In this document: positions 33,485 through 42,520 of the stretch, in pieces
Position numbering within the stretch: the first letter of the stretch is position 1
Layout of the letters: each line of letters opens with the position of its first letter
Origin: an uncultured Geobacter sp.
GTDB lineage: Bacteria; Desulfobacterota; Desulfuromonadia; Geobacterales; CAIOGM01
Assembly: GCA_903857795.1 (NCBI GenBank)
Contig: CAIOGM010000122.1
Coordinates: 1-64,000 of the forward strand
DNA: 64,000 nucleotides
Reading direction: 5' to 3'
Position numbers and translations under genes: made by a program
The notes under the pieces: model-generated
Database searches by the model: none
What the model was told of the DNA's origin: nothing
The model's input: the letters and a program-made list of their open reading frames with translations, nothing else

Positions 33485-34132
33485 ATGGACACCCGGGAAC
33501 CGCTGCACCAGGAGTTGGAGACGGCCCTGTTGAGCCTCAACAAGGTTGCAACCCGCCGCATATTCAAGGAGTCTGGGCTCTCCCCCATCCGCTTCGCGGA
33601 AGAGCTCTTCATGCCGGTTCTGGATCGGATCGGCGCCAAGTGGGAGCGGGGCGACTGCGCCCTGTCACAGATTTATGTGAGCGGGCGGATCTGCGAATCG
33701 CTGCTCAACGAACTCCTCCCCACCGCCCCGGCGGAGCAGAGCATGAATCCCCCCATGGCGGTGGCGACCCTCGAGGATTCCCACCTGCTGGGCAAGCGGC
33801 TCCTCTCTTCCGTACTCAGATCGAGTGGATACCATTTCCACGATTACGGACAGCAGAATCTGGAGAATCTGGTCAGTAAGGTACAGTTCGACGGGATACG
33901 GATCCTGCTCGTCTCCACCCTCATGCTCTCCTCGGCCCTCCGGGTGAAGGAGCTGCGGCGACGGCTGGACAAACAGGGGCTCCAGGTAAAGATCGTGGTG
34001 GGGGGCGCCCCCTTCAGATTCGACCAGGCGCTCTGGCGGGAGGTCGGGGCCGACGCCACGAGCCCCACCGCCACCGGCGCTCTCGCCATCGTCCGGCGCC
34101 TGGCAGACGAGGTGCGACATGAAAACCAGTAA
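33485..34132 (+). CDS. corrinoid (B12)-binding protein, methyltransferase-type
   Basis: 215 residues from the ATG at 33485, with AAGGAG 5 nt upstream. An N-terminal helical cap (FAEELFMPVLDRIGAKWERG) precedes a Rossmann-type cobalamin domain. The lower-ligand motif DxHxxG is present (EDSHLLG), as are the later LVSTLMLS and IVVGGAPFRFD segments that hold the nucleotide tail. In known systems such proteins carry a methyl group on cobalt between two methyltransferases, or act as B12 light/redox sensors. It overlaps the methyltransferase-fold gene by 14 nt, pointing to joint function; the downstream kinases suggest sensing rather than bulk metabolism. Confidence 0.85.
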   Translation: MDTREPLHQELETALLSLNKVATRRIFKESGLSPIRFAEELFMPVLDRIGAKWERGDCALSQIYVSGRICESLLNELLPTAPAEQSMNPPMAVATLEDSHLLGKRLLSSVLRSSGYHFHDYGQQNLENLVSKVQFDGIRILLVSTLMLSSALRVKELRRRLDKQGLQVKIVVGGAPFRFDQALWREVGADATSPTATGALAIVRRLADEVRHENQ

Positions 34133-35168
34133 TTCCATGGAGAGGGTGCTCACCACCCTGAGCCATCAGGAACCGGATCGGGTCCCCTTCTTCCTCCTGG
34201 CGACTCTCCACGGCGCCCGGGAGCTGGGAGTCGGCATCAGAGAGTACTTTTCCCGGGCAGAGCAGGTCGTCGCCGGCCAGCTGCGGCTGCGGGCCAGGTA
34301 CCGCCATGACTGTCTCTCCGGTTTCTTCTTCGGCCCCCTGGAGATCGAGGCGTGGGGGGGGGAGGTACTCTATTACGATGACGGCCCCCCAAACTCCGGG
34401 GAGCCGCCTCTCAGAGAGCTGGAGCAGATCAGCAGCCTCAAGCCCCCCCGGATCGCCGAGGCCCGCTGCCTGCACCGGAGCCTGGAAGCCATCCGGCTGC
34501 TGAAACAGCAGTCAGGGGGCGAGGTCCCGATCCTGGGGGTAGCCATCTCCCCTTTCTCCCTGCCGGTGATGCAGCTGGGGTTTGATCGCTATTTCGACCT
34601 GATCCATGAGCGGCCGGAGCTGTTTCAACGGCTCATGGCCATCAACGAAGAGTTCTGCGTGGAGTGGGCCAATGCCCAGCTGGACGCCGGCGCCACCGCC
34701 ATCTGCTATTTCGACCCGGTGGCCTCCCCCACCATCCTCCCCCCCGAACTCTATGAGGCCACAGGCTTCCAGGTGGCGAGAAGGACCCTGGCCCGGATCA
34801 AGGGGCCCACTGCGACCCATCTGGCGTCGGGGCGCTGCCTCGGGATCATGGAGCTCCTGGCCCGGAGCGGCACCGTCGCCATCGGGGTCAGCGCCCAGGA
34901 GAATCTGGCGGAGGTCAAGGCCGCCGCTGCCGGCCGCGTATCGCTCATCGGCAACCTGAACGGCATCGAGATGCGGCGCTGGAGCGAGGCAGAGGCGCGG
35001 GAGAAGGTCCGGGAGGCCATCACCAGGGGGGGCGCCGGCGGCGGCTTCATCCTGGCGGACAACCATGGCGAGATCCCCTGGCAGGTCTCCGATGAGCTGC
35101 TCATGACCATCTCCGACGCGGTCCTGACCTTCGGGCAGTACCCGCTCTCCCCGGGAGTTTCGGAGTGA
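34119..35168 (+). CDS. MtaA/UroD-family protein, corrinoid-linked methyltransferase fold with altered zinc site
   Basis: 349 residues of the uroporphyrinogen decarboxylase superfamily, branch of corrinoid:CoM methyltransferases (opening MERVLTTLSHQEPDRVPFFL; NAQLDAGATAICYFDP; VSLIGNLNGIEM). In MtaA-type enzymes zinc is held by His-x-Cys and a distal Cys. Here the first site reads THLAS (His kept, Cys replaced by Ala), and the distal region reads LADNHGEIPW with His but no Cys. So thiol activation as in MtaA looks impaired or changed; the protein may sense rather than turn over a methyl donor. It overlaps the corrinoid protein gene upstream and, by GTGA, the kinase downstream. Confidence 0.75.
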   Translation: MKTSNSMERVLTTLSHQEPDRVPFFLLATLHGARELGVGIREYFSRAEQVVAGQLRLRARYRHDCLSGFFFGPLEIEAWGGEVLYYDDGPPNSGEPPLRELEQISSLKPPRIAEARCLHRSLEAIRLLKQQSGGEVPILGVAISPFSLPVMQLGFDRYFDLIHERPELFQRLMAINEEFCVEWANAQLDAGATAICYFDPVASPTILPPELYEATGFQVARRTLARIKGPTATHLASGRCLGIMELLARSGTVAIGVSAQENLAEVKAAAAGRVSLIGNLNGIEMRRWSEAEAREKVREAITRGGAGGGFILADNHGEIPWQVSDELLMTISDAVLTFGQYPLSPGVSE

Positions 35169-37078
35169 AGAGGGATCGCCTCTGCATTCTGGTCTGCGAA
35201 CTGTTCGCCCCCGAGATACACGGAGTGGCCGCGTCCGGCGCCTCACCTTACGTTGATTTTGCCACCTTTGCGGGGCGTTGCGGCCGGCCGCCGCTCTCGC
35301 TTGTGGACCTTCAGGCGGCGCTCCCCGATTTCCCCGACTACGGAAGGGTGCTCCTCTTCGGCGGTTGCTGCCTCTCCCGGCTGGAGAGCGCTCCGGAACT
35401 GCTCACTATCTGCCGGTTCAGCCGGTTGGATTCCTGTTTCTGCCTGGTGGCGGACAGATCAACCGTACATCAGTACCAGCGAGGAGGGGGATATCTGGTC
35501 ACCCCCGGCTGGCTGCAGTCGTGGCGACGCCATCTGGATACGCTCGGTTTTGCCGGAGATCGGGAGACGGCGATGGAATTCTTCGCCGAATCGGCCAGGT
35601 CCATAATCCTCCTGGAGACCGGCGCCACCCCTGACGCCGCAGAGCTCCTTGCCTCCTTTGCCGGGTATATAGGACTCCCTGCCATCACTATCCCGGTGGG
35701 GCTCGACCTGCTCAGGCTGCGGATTGAGCTGGCGACCAGCCAGTGGCAGGCGGACTCCTGCCGGAATTCCCATGAACTGCTCCAGCGGATCTGTGCCGAC
35801 TACATCATGGCCCTGGACCTCCTGGATCTCATCGCCCAGTCCAATGAAGAGTCGGAGATCGTCGGAAAGGTTCTGACGCTGTTTCAGACCCTCTTCGCCG
35901 CCACCGGGGTCGCCTTCGTCTCATTCAACGACGGCCTCCCGGACAAGGTGATCCTCCAGGGGTATTTCGAGGAGGGTGTTCAGGCCGAACTCCTCTACGA
36001 GGCGGCGGCCCTGAGGAGCGAATCGGCACTCCCCGACGACGATGGAGGACGGTTTCTCCTGCAGGTGAACAATCGCGGGCAGACTCTCGGCGTCATCGTG
36101 GTTGACGGCCTCGCCCTCCCCCGCTATCGGGAACAGTACCTGAGTCTGGCCTTGACCACCGCCGAACTTTCCGGCATCATCCTGAAAAATGCCCGGGTTT
36201 TCAACGAATTGAATGCGGTGACGCGGGAGCTGGCCGGTCAGCGCGATGAACTTCACAAGGCCTACGCCGACCTGAGAGACGCCAAGGCCGTGGCGTTTCA
36301 GCAGGAGAAGCTCGCCGCCATCGGCCAGTTGGCGGCCGGCGTGGCCCACGAGATCAACAACCCCCTGGGGTTCATCGTCAGCAACCTGGGGACGCTGGGG
36401 AAATACCTCAACCGGATCATCGAGTTCATCGAGGTTCAGGCCGATTGCCTTGCGGAAAGCGGCCTCCCCTCTCTCCGCAAGCGCGCCGGGGAGTCGGCCA
36501 CCCGCCTGAAGATTGAGTTTATTCTTCGGGACTCCCCACAGCTGATCTCGGAATCAGCCACAGGCGCCGAGCGGGTCCAGAAGATCATCCACAATCTGAA
36601 GATTTTTTCCCGGGTCGATGACTCCGCTTTCGCCTCCGTCGACCTTAACGACTGTCTGGAGAGCGCCATCAGCATCGCACAGAGCGAGTTGGCCCCGGTG
36701 GCGCAGATCAGGCGGCGCTACGGGATCATCCCGCGTCTCCGCTGTTATCCGCAGCAACTGAGCCTGCTGTTTATGAATCTTCTTTTCAACGCCGCCCATG
36801 CTCTCACCGGCAGAGGGAGCATCACGGTCACCACCTGGCTGGAGGGAGAGACGATCTGCGCGGCCATCAGTGATACCGGCTGCGGGATTCCCGAGGCGCA
36901 CCTCTCCCGCATCTTCGAGCCGTTCTTCACGACCCGGGAGGTGGGAATGGGGACCGGTCTCGGGCTCTCCCTCTCCTACGACATCGTCAAACGGCACAGT
37001 GGAGAGCTTACGGTGGAGAGCAGAGTGGGAGAAGGGTCGACCTTCACGGTACGGCTCCCCGTTGTCGGTCTCCCGTAG
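35165..37078 (+). CDS. histidine kinase with DUF1638-like N-terminal domain
   Basis: 637 residues with a GTG start in a GTGA overlap. Residues about 1-190 resemble DUF1638, a family found beside corrinoid methyltransferase genes ([48 protein letters not shown]). It has several cysteines (C7, C11, C39, C68, C69). About 220-350 is GAF-like, then a coiled coil, then HisKA with phospho-acceptor H395 ([12 protein letters not shown]) and HATPase ([32 protein letters not shown]). No membrane segment is seen, so it senses a cytoplasmic signal, presumably the corrinoid/methyltransferase state. DUF1638 is assigned from memory of its pattern. Confidence 0.75.
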   Translation: MKRDRLCILVCELFAPEIHGVAASGASPYVDFATFAGRCGRPPLSLVDLQAALPDFPDYGRVLLFGGCCLSRLESAPELLTICRFSRLDSCFCLVADRSTVHQYQRGGGYLVTPGWLQSWRRHLDTLGFAGDRETAMEFFAESARSIILLETGATPDAAELLASFAGYIGLPAITIPVGLDLLRLRIELATSQWQADSCRNSHELLQRICADYIMALDLLDLIAQSNEESEIVGKVLTLFQTLFAATGVAFVSFNDGLPDKVILQGYFEEGVQAELLYEAAALRSESALPDDDGGRFLLQVNNRGQTLGVIVVDGLALPRYREQYLSLALTTAELSGIILKNARVFNELNAVTRELAGQRDELHKAYADLRDAKAVAFQQEKLAAIGQLAAGVAHEINNPLGFIVSNLGTLGKYLNRIIEFIEVQADCLAESGLPSLRKRAGESATRLKIEFILRDSPQLISESATGAERVQKIIHNLKIFSRVDDSAFASVDLNDCLESAISIAQSELAPVAQIRRRYGIIPRLRCYPQQLSLLFMNLLFNAAHALTGRGSITVTTWLEGETICAAISDTGCGIPEAHLSRIFEPFFTTREVGMGTGLGLSLSYDIVKRHSGELTVESRVGEGSTFTVRLPVVGLP

Positions 37079-37280
37079 CTCCTCCTGCTTCAACTCCGCA
37101 ATCAGAAAGCCATTCAAAATCAGCGCACCGGATGACACGGATCTTGACGGATAAATGCGGATCAATCTATTATTGGTTCAACCTCAAAGTCTGTTTTGGC
37201 TTGATCCGCCTTGATCCGTGTCGTCCGTGTCATCCGTGTGAAACGGTTTTTTCGAAATTATTACTCGGATTGTAACTATT
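37079..37280. repeat. gap with ATCCGTGT-type repeat
   Basis: Between the two kinases lies a stretch with GGATCTTGACGGAT, GCTTGATCCGCCTTGATCC and TCGTCCGTGTCATCCGTGTG units, one of a family of dispersed inverted-repeat elements (compare 40420-40530). It can be read as an open frame in front of the next kinase but looks non-coding. Confidence 0.55.
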
Positions 37281-37294
37281 CAAGAGGAGCAGAT

Positions 37295-39013
37295 ATGGGG
37301 ACTGGAGAAGAAACCACGGGGACGCAGGAACAGGGGCACGAAGAGCTGCTCCTGAAGCTCCGCATCCGGCTCATGGAGTATGCCGTCGGCCACACCCTGG
37401 ACGAACTGCTGCAGTACACCCTGGATGAGGTCTGCGCCTTCACCAACAGCCCCGTCGGCTTCTATCATTTTGTCGATCCGGATCAGGAGTCCCTCACGCT
37501 CCAGGCATGGTCCACGAGAACCCTCAGGGAGTTTTGCACTGCGGAGGAGCATAGCCGCCACTATCCCGTCAAGGAGGCCGGTGTCTGGTGCGACTGCCTC
37601 CATGCGCGAAAACCGGTGATCCATAACGATGTCGCCGCGCTCCCCCATCGCAAGGGGCTCCCCACGGGGCACGCCGTAATCATCAGGGAACTGGTGGCGC
37701 CGGTGCTGCGCAACGAACTGCCGGTGGCGCTCTTGGGGGTCGGCAACAAGCCTGAACCGTACACCGACGACGACGTGCGGGAAGTCTCCTTCCTGGCGGA
37801 TGTCGCCTGGACCATTACCGAACAGAAGCGGACCCAGGTGGCCCTGCAGGAAAGCGAAGCGCTGTTACGACTCTTCCAGGAGCACAGCCCGGTCTACACC
37901 TACATCAAGGATGAACAGCTCAAGATCGTGGACGCCAGCCGAAACTTTGAGCAGATGCTCGGCAGACCGCTGGATCAGATCATCGGCAGAAAAACGGAAG
38001 AGCTCTTCCCGCCGGAGTTCGCCCAAAAGATCATTCAAGACGATCGCGCCGTGCTGGCCGGCGGCGCCGCGGCCGAGTTCGAGGAGGAGTTCGGCGGGAG
38101 GAGCTACCGAAGCATCAAGTTCCCCCTCAAACGGGGCGACCGGAACTATCTGGCCGGCCATACCATGGATATCACCGAATACAGAACGGCAGCGCGGGAG
38201 CTGAGCATCCTGCGGCAGCAGATGCTCCGGCAGGACAAGATGGCCTCCATCGGCCTCCTTGCCTCGGGAATCGCCCATGAGATCAACAACCCCGTGGGAT
38301 TCATCTCCAGCAACCTCATGACCCTCGGGAAATATTTTGACCGGCTGGAATCCTATATGGAAACGCTGGAGGAGGAGCTCGGGGAAGAGGGGGACCACCA
38401 GGAGAAGCTGGAAAGAATCACCGCTCGCAAGGAAGCTCTCAAGATCACTCGCATCCGGCAAGACCTGCCGCAACTGATCGGCGAATCCTCGGAGGGAACC
38501 GAGCGGGTAAAAATGATCGTCCAAGAGCTCAAGCTCTTTTCCCGCAGTGATGAAAACAGGGCGCTGGAATCGACCGACCTGAACCTCTGCATCAGGAGCG
38601 CCGTCAACATCGTGACCAACGAAATCAAATATGTGGCCGACCTGAAGCTCTTCCTGGGAGATATCCCCCGGATCTGCTGCAATCCGCAGCAGATCAGCCA
38701 GGTGGTGATGAACCTTCTCGTGAACGCGGCGCAGGCGATGATCGGTCACGGGGAGATCACCGTCCGGAGCTGGAGCGACGCCGACAGGGTCTACATCAGC
38801 GTCCGGGATAGCGGGCGCGGCATCCCGGAACGGGAACTCCCCCGGATATTCGAACCGCTCTTCACCACCAAGGAGGCCGGCAGGGGGACCGGACTGGGGC
38901 TCTCCATCTCCCTCGATATCGTCAGGAAACATGGGGGGACCATCCAGGTGGAGAGCAGTGAGGGGGAGGGGTCGCTCTTCACGATTCAGCTCCCCATGAG
39001 GAGTGCGGCATGA
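37295..39013 (+). CDS. GAF-PAS sensor histidine kinase
   Basis: 572 residues from the ATG at 37295, 5 nt after GAGGAG. Residues about 20-175 are a GAF domain (TLDELLQYTLDEVCAFTNSP; a DCLHARKPVIHND segment), about 180-300 a PAS domain (LLRLFQEHSPVYTYIKDEQL), then HisKA with H328 (GIAHEINNPVGFISSNLMTL) and an HATPase domain (LLVNAAQAM; DSGRGIPE; GRGTGLGLSISLDIV). It is soluble. Its kinase half is close to that of the upstream kinase, suggesting duplication. It overlaps the HD-GYP regulator by ATGA, its likely phosphotransfer partner. Confidence 0.9.
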   Translation: MGTGEETTGTQEQGHEELLLKLRIRLMEYAVGHTLDELLQYTLDEVCAFTNSPVGFYHFVDPDQESLTLQAWSTRTLREFCTAEEHSRHYPVKEAGVWCDCLHARKPVIHNDVAALPHRKGLPTGHAVIIRELVAPVLRNELPVALLGVGNKPEPYTDDDVREVSFLADVAWTITEQKRTQVALQESEALLRLFQEHSPVYTYIKDEQLKIVDASRNFEQMLGRPLDQIIGRKTEELFPPEFAQKIIQDDRAVLAGGAAAEFEEEFGGRSYRSIKFPLKRGDRNYLAGHTMDITEYRTAARELSILRQQMLRQDKMASIGLLASGIAHEINNPVGFISSNLMTLGKYFDRLESYMETLEEELGEEGDHQEKLERITARKEALKITRIRQDLPQLIGESSEGTERVKMIVQELKLFSRSDENRALESTDLNLCIRSAVNIVTNEIKYVADLKLFLGDIPRICCNPQQISQVVMNLLVNAAQAMIGHGEITVRSWSDADRVYISVRDSGRGIPERELPRIFEPLFTTKEAGRGTGLGLSISLDIVRKHGGTIQVESSEGEGSLFTIQLPMRSAA

Positions 39014-40332
39014 CAATGAAGCAGAAGGCGCCCGATGCGGTTAAGGTGCTCTGTGTGGATGATGAGGAGTACATCCTCAACTCCCTCAAGCGTCTGTTCA
39101 TCGATGAGGAGTTTGAGGTCATCACCGCCCTCTCCGGGCAGGCGGGACTTGCCCTGCTGGCCGACACCAACAATGTGGGGGTGATCATCTCCGACCAGCG
39201 GATGCCGGGGATGCTCGGCGCGGAGTTTCTCCACGCCTGCCGTACCGTGGCCCCCGATGCCGCCAGGATCCTGCTGACCGGCTATTCCGACCTCACCTCC
39301 ACCATCGACGCCATCAATAACGGCGGGTTGTCACGCTATCTGGGCAAACCATGGAACGATGAAGAGCTGCTCATGGTGGTGCGGGACGCCCTGCAACAGT
39401 ACACGCTGATCATCGAGAACCGCCGTCTGAACGGCGTGGTACAGCAGCAGAACGAGGAGTTGCAGGAGTGGAACAAGAATCTCAAAGGGCGGGTTCTGGC
39501 GCAGACCATCACCCTGCGCCAGAAAAACGAAGAGCTCTACCTCACCCTGCAGCGGATCAAGCAGAGCTATGAATCCATGATTGTGGCGCTGGCGGGGCTG
39601 GTCAAGCTGCGCGAACAGAGCCTCTTTCAGCATGCCTGCAACGTGGCGGATCTCTCCCGCAGCGTCGCCATAAAAGCCGGCATCACCCCCTATGGTGTGG
39701 AGAACATCAGGGTAGCCGCGCTCCTGCACGATCTGGGGAAACTCGGCATTCCCGAACGGATCCTCCATCTGACCCCTGAACAGCTGAACCCTGAGGAGCT
39801 GCGCGTCTACCAGACCCACGCCATCCGGGGGCAGATGGCGCTCCATATGATCGAAGAGTTGCGGCCGGCCGGAATTCTCATCCGCCACCACCACGAGCAT
39901 TTCGACGGCAGCGGTTTCCCCGACCGGCTTGGCGGCAGCGATATCCCCCTGGGGGCGCGGATCATCGCCTTCGCCGATTTCATCGACAACACGTTTACAG
40001 GACAGACAGCCACCACCCTGGAGCTCGCCCTGGATCAGGCCGAGGAGCTCGGCGGCAGCCGGCTCGACCCCCAACTCCAGAGACTCTTCGAGCGGGTCGC
40101 CGCCAACCTGTACGGTCTTGAGACCGACCGCTTCACCGGAACCGTTACCGAACGGGAGATCTCACCCTTCGAGCTGCAGAGCGGCATGACCCTGAGCAGA
40201 CACATCTATACCGGCTCGGGGGTTCTGCTCCTGAGACAGGGAACGGTTCTGGATGATTTCAAACGGGAGGCGATCCAGCGCTTTTACACGTTCGACCCCA
40301 CAAACCAGGGGGTCTTCGTCATGCTGAGGTAG
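39010..40332 (+). CDS. response regulator with HD-GYP cyclic-di-GMP phosphodiesterase domain
   Basis: 440 residues. A receiver domain (1-125) has the acidic pocket (VDDEE), phospho-acceptor D62 (IISDQRMPG) and the conserved Lys in LGKPW. A coiled coil (about 130-190) joins it to an HD-GYP domain: HD pair at H240-D241 (LLHDLGKLGIPERIL) and HHHEHFDGSGFPDRLGG, where the name-giving GYP reads GFP. Such enzymes degrade cyclic-di-GMP, favouring motility. A C-terminal extension of about 70 residues ends in a PilZ-like or unknown fold. Last gene of the corrinoid/kinase operon. Confidence 0.9.
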   Translation: MTMKQKAPDAVKVLCVDDEEYILNSLKRLFIDEEFEVITALSGQAGLALLADTNNVGVIISDQRMPGMLGAEFLHACRTVAPDAARILLTGYSDLTSTIDAINNGGLSRYLGKPWNDEELLMVVRDALQQYTLIIENRRLNGVVQQQNEELQEWNKNLKGRVLAQTITLRQKNEELYLTLQRIKQSYESMIVALAGLVKLREQSLFQHACNVADLSRSVAIKAGITPYGVENIRVAALLHDLGKLGIPERILHLTPEQLNPEELRVYQTHAIRGQMALHMIEELRPAGILIRHHHEHFDGSGFPDRLGGSDIPLGARIIAFADFIDNTFTGQTATTLELALDQAEELGGSRLDPQLQRLFERVAANLYGLETDRFTGTVTEREISPFELQSGMTLSRHIYTGSGVLLLRQGTVLDDFKREAIQRFYTFDPTNQGVFVMLR

Positions 40333-40798
40333 GGAGAGAGGCGATTTATCCTAAACCGGACAAGCCGGAACCAAATAGGAAAGTCTTAAGCTGGATAAGC
40401 GAGAACCAAATAGGACGCGGATAAACGCTGATGAACGCGGATCTAAAACATAAAAACCTAAAAAAATAGCAGCAAGCGAGTGGCCTCAGAGTGTATAAAG
40501 AGGGTTGATCCGCGTCCATCCGCGTACAACGGTCTTGAATTTTGAAGTTTGCTCAGTTTTTGTAAAGAGTGAAGTTGTAAGTGACTAATCTGCGGCAAAC
40601 AGAATCTCCCTCCCTTTCAAGCCTGCCCTGAGCTCTGTCGAAGGGGGGAGGGCTGGGGTGGGGATGGGGTAAGAACAGTCGCTCGACAACCCCATCCCCC
40701 TCCTGACCTCCCCCTTGAAGGGGGAGGAACGATTAATGCCGCAGATTGATAGCATTAAGGTGATTCGCACCAATAAAGATTCCATGCTAACCAACAGT
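40333..40798. repeat. gene-free stretch with two repeat families
   Basis: A direct repeat GAACCAAATAGGA occurs at about 40367-40380 and 40402-40414. GCGGATAAACGCTGATGAAC and its counterpart GATCCGCGTCCATCCGCGT (40420-40530) make one inverted pair. From about 40600 to 40730 a CCTCCC...GGGGGAGG element like that at 30664-30750 appears, ending in the perfect hairpin CCTCCCCCTT-G-AAGGGGGAGG. No gene is supported. Confidence 0.75.
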
Positions 40799-41323
40799 TC
40801 AGGCGCAGGCGAGGGTGAGCCCTACTTCGGACAGGAGCGAAGAAAACATACTGACCGGAACCGGACGGCTCACCGTCCGGGCGCTCTTCTCGGCGACCGG
40901 AGTGGCCTCGGGAAAGAGGGGGTGCCGGGTCGCCGCCTGGACCGCCTCCAGCACGACCTGTTTCGCGATCATCCTCGTGGGGTTGATGACGATGGGTCCC
41001 TGCAGATTCATCGTGATCTGGCGGGGGTCACGAGCCATGGTTACCACCGAGAGAAGGACGATCTCGTCATCAGCCGACAGTTGCAGCCGGTCGTATTCGT
41101 CCTGGGTCAGCTTTACCCGATACTCCGGGACAAACAGGGTCGGATCGACCACCACGAAGGCCAGTTCAGGATTCTCCACGGCCTGGAGCCAGCAGAAGGG
41201 GCCCTTTTCCGGGTTGAGAAACATGAACCGGTTCTCCCTGAATCCGACCATTCCGTCAGGCATCTGGATGACCTTCTCCTCATCGATTTCCAATTCGCCG
41301 AAACGTGCCGTCTTGATTTTCAC
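40799..41323 (-). CDS. fliW: flagellar assembly factor FliW
   Basis: 174 residues with the family pattern (FGELEIDEEKVIQMPDGMVG; WLQAVENPELAFVVVDP; INPTRMIAKQVVL). FliW binds CsrA and flagellin, so that free flagellin releases CsrA repression of flagellin translation. Its start overlaps the csrA stop by 4 nt, the usual pairing. A C-terminal tail of about 25 residues beyond the core is unusual and poorly conserved in character. Confidence 0.95.
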   Translation of the reverse strand: MKIKTARFGELEIDEEKVIQMPDGMVGFRENRFMFLNPEKGPFCWLQAVENPELAFVVVDPTLFVPEYRVKLTQDEYDRLQLSADDEIVLLSVVTMARDPRQITMNLQGPIVINPTRMIAKQVVLEAVQAATRHPLFPEATPVAEKSARTVSRPVPVSMFSSLLSEVGLTLACA

Positions 41324-41568
41324 AGTCGTGACTCCTTCTTCTGGTCGGTGAACAGATTCACCGCGGTTTGAAAATCGGCCAGATCCCAGGTTGCAGCCAA
41401 CCGGTTCTGCTCCTGTACCTTCAGGTAAATTTCTTCCCGGTAGATCCTGAAGTCCGCCGGCGCATCGATCCCGATCCGGATCGAATTCCCCTTTACCTCC
41501 ACAACCCTGATCTTAATCTGGTCCCCGATGGCGATGGATTCGCCAACCTTCCTGGTCAATACCAACAT
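41320..41568 (-). CDS. csrA: translational regulator CsrA
   Basis: 82 residues: MLVLTRKVGESIAIGDQIKI and the RVVEVKGNSIRIGIDAP core are diagnostic. CsrA dimers bind GGA motifs in mRNA leaders. The C-terminal tail of about 20 residues is longer than in E. coli CsrA (61 residues), as is common for the FliW-regulated type. It lies downstream of flgL and overlaps fliW. Confidence 0.97.
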   Translation of the reverse strand: MLVLTRKVGESIAIGDQIKIRVVEVKGNSIRIGIDAPADFRIYREEIYLKVQEQNRLAATWDLADFQTAVNLFTDQKKESRL

Positions 41569-41624
41569 CGTTTCGCCCTCCGTGGCATGGAATCATCCGG
41601 TACTGGACGCCCTGACGGCGCCCG

Positions 41625-42509
41625 CTATTTGAGATAGTTGAGCAGCGACAGCTGTGAAATCTTGGCGGTGGTGGAGAGGGCCGCCTGATAGGCTGTCTGC
41701 TGATTGGCAAGTTCGCTGTACACTTTCACCACATCGATATTCTGAGTATCCGAGAGAGACTTGCTGATGTTGATGTTGGCGCTGTCCCGGTCCGCGGTGA
41801 CATTATCCAGCCGATTCATGCGTGAACCGGCATCCGAGCGGGCGGAGGTGATCTGCGTCAGCGACGTATCCAGGGTGTTGAGGGTCGCCTCGACCCCGCT
41901 CTGACTGTTGGTGGAGAGCGCGGTGGAGAGTTTCTGCAGCTCGGCGAAGATATCGATCCCCCCCCCTGTCCCCTTCAGCAGCTTCCCCCCCGAGTAGTTG
42001 ATGGCGACATTTGTATTGTCCCCCACATTGATGGAGACGGCGTCCTCGGTGCCGGTAAAGGCGCCGGTGGTGCTGAAGGGAGGGGCGTCGTCCTTGAACC
42101 CGCCGAAGATGTATTTACCCCCCACCTGCGTATTGCCTAACTGCACCATCTGGGCCGTCAACTGCGTCACTTCGTTCACGGCGCCGGCCCGGTCACTGGC
42201 GTTGTAGGTGCCGTTGGCCATCTCCATGGCGATCTCATGAGCCCTGGTCACCACATCTCCCATGGAGGACATGGCGTTGTCCGTCTGCCCCAGCCAGGCG
42301 GTACCGGTGACACTGTTGCGGGCGTACTGATCGTTATCCTTGAGCGTCCCCTTCAGCTGGAGCGTCTTTACCGCGCCGGCCGGGTCGTCCCCCGGGGCGT
42401 TGATCTTCAGCCCCGACGATGCCTGTTGGGAGAGCTTCGTGAGCCGCTCCAGGTTGCTCTGCAGGGTGGCCAGGCTGTTGTTGGCGATACTCTTGTCGGT
42501 GACCCTCAT
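41625..42509 (-). CDS. flgL: hook-filament junction protein FlgL
   Basis: 294 residues with flagellin-like ends (RVTDKSIANNSLATLQSNLE at the start, KVYSELANQQTAYQAALSTT near the end). It is the second of the two adaptor proteins that join hook and filament and is exported by the flagellar system. AAGGAG precedes the ATG. It follows flgK with 11 nt. Confidence 0.95.
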   Translation of the reverse strand: MRVTDKSIANNSLATLQSNLERLTKLSQQASSGLKINAPGDDPAGAVKTLQLKGTLKDNDQYARNSVTGTAWLGQTDNAMSSMGDVVTRAHEIAMEMANGTYNASDRAGAVNEVTQLTAQMVQLGNTQVGGKYIFGGFKDDAPPFSTTGAFTGTEDAVSINVGDNTNVAINYSGGKLLKGTGGGIDIFAELQKLSTALSTNSQSGVEATLNTLDTSLTQITSARSDAGSRMNRLDNVTADRDSANINISKSLSDTQNIDVVKVYSELANQQTAYQAALSTTAKISQLSLLNYLK

Positions 42510-42520
42510 GATCTGTCTCC

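Noticed and set aside
37211-37294. Upstream extension of the GAF-PAS kinase reading frame
   Set aside because: It translates a dispersed repeat (MIRVVRVIRVKRFF...), while a good ribosome-binding site sits before the ATG at 37295.
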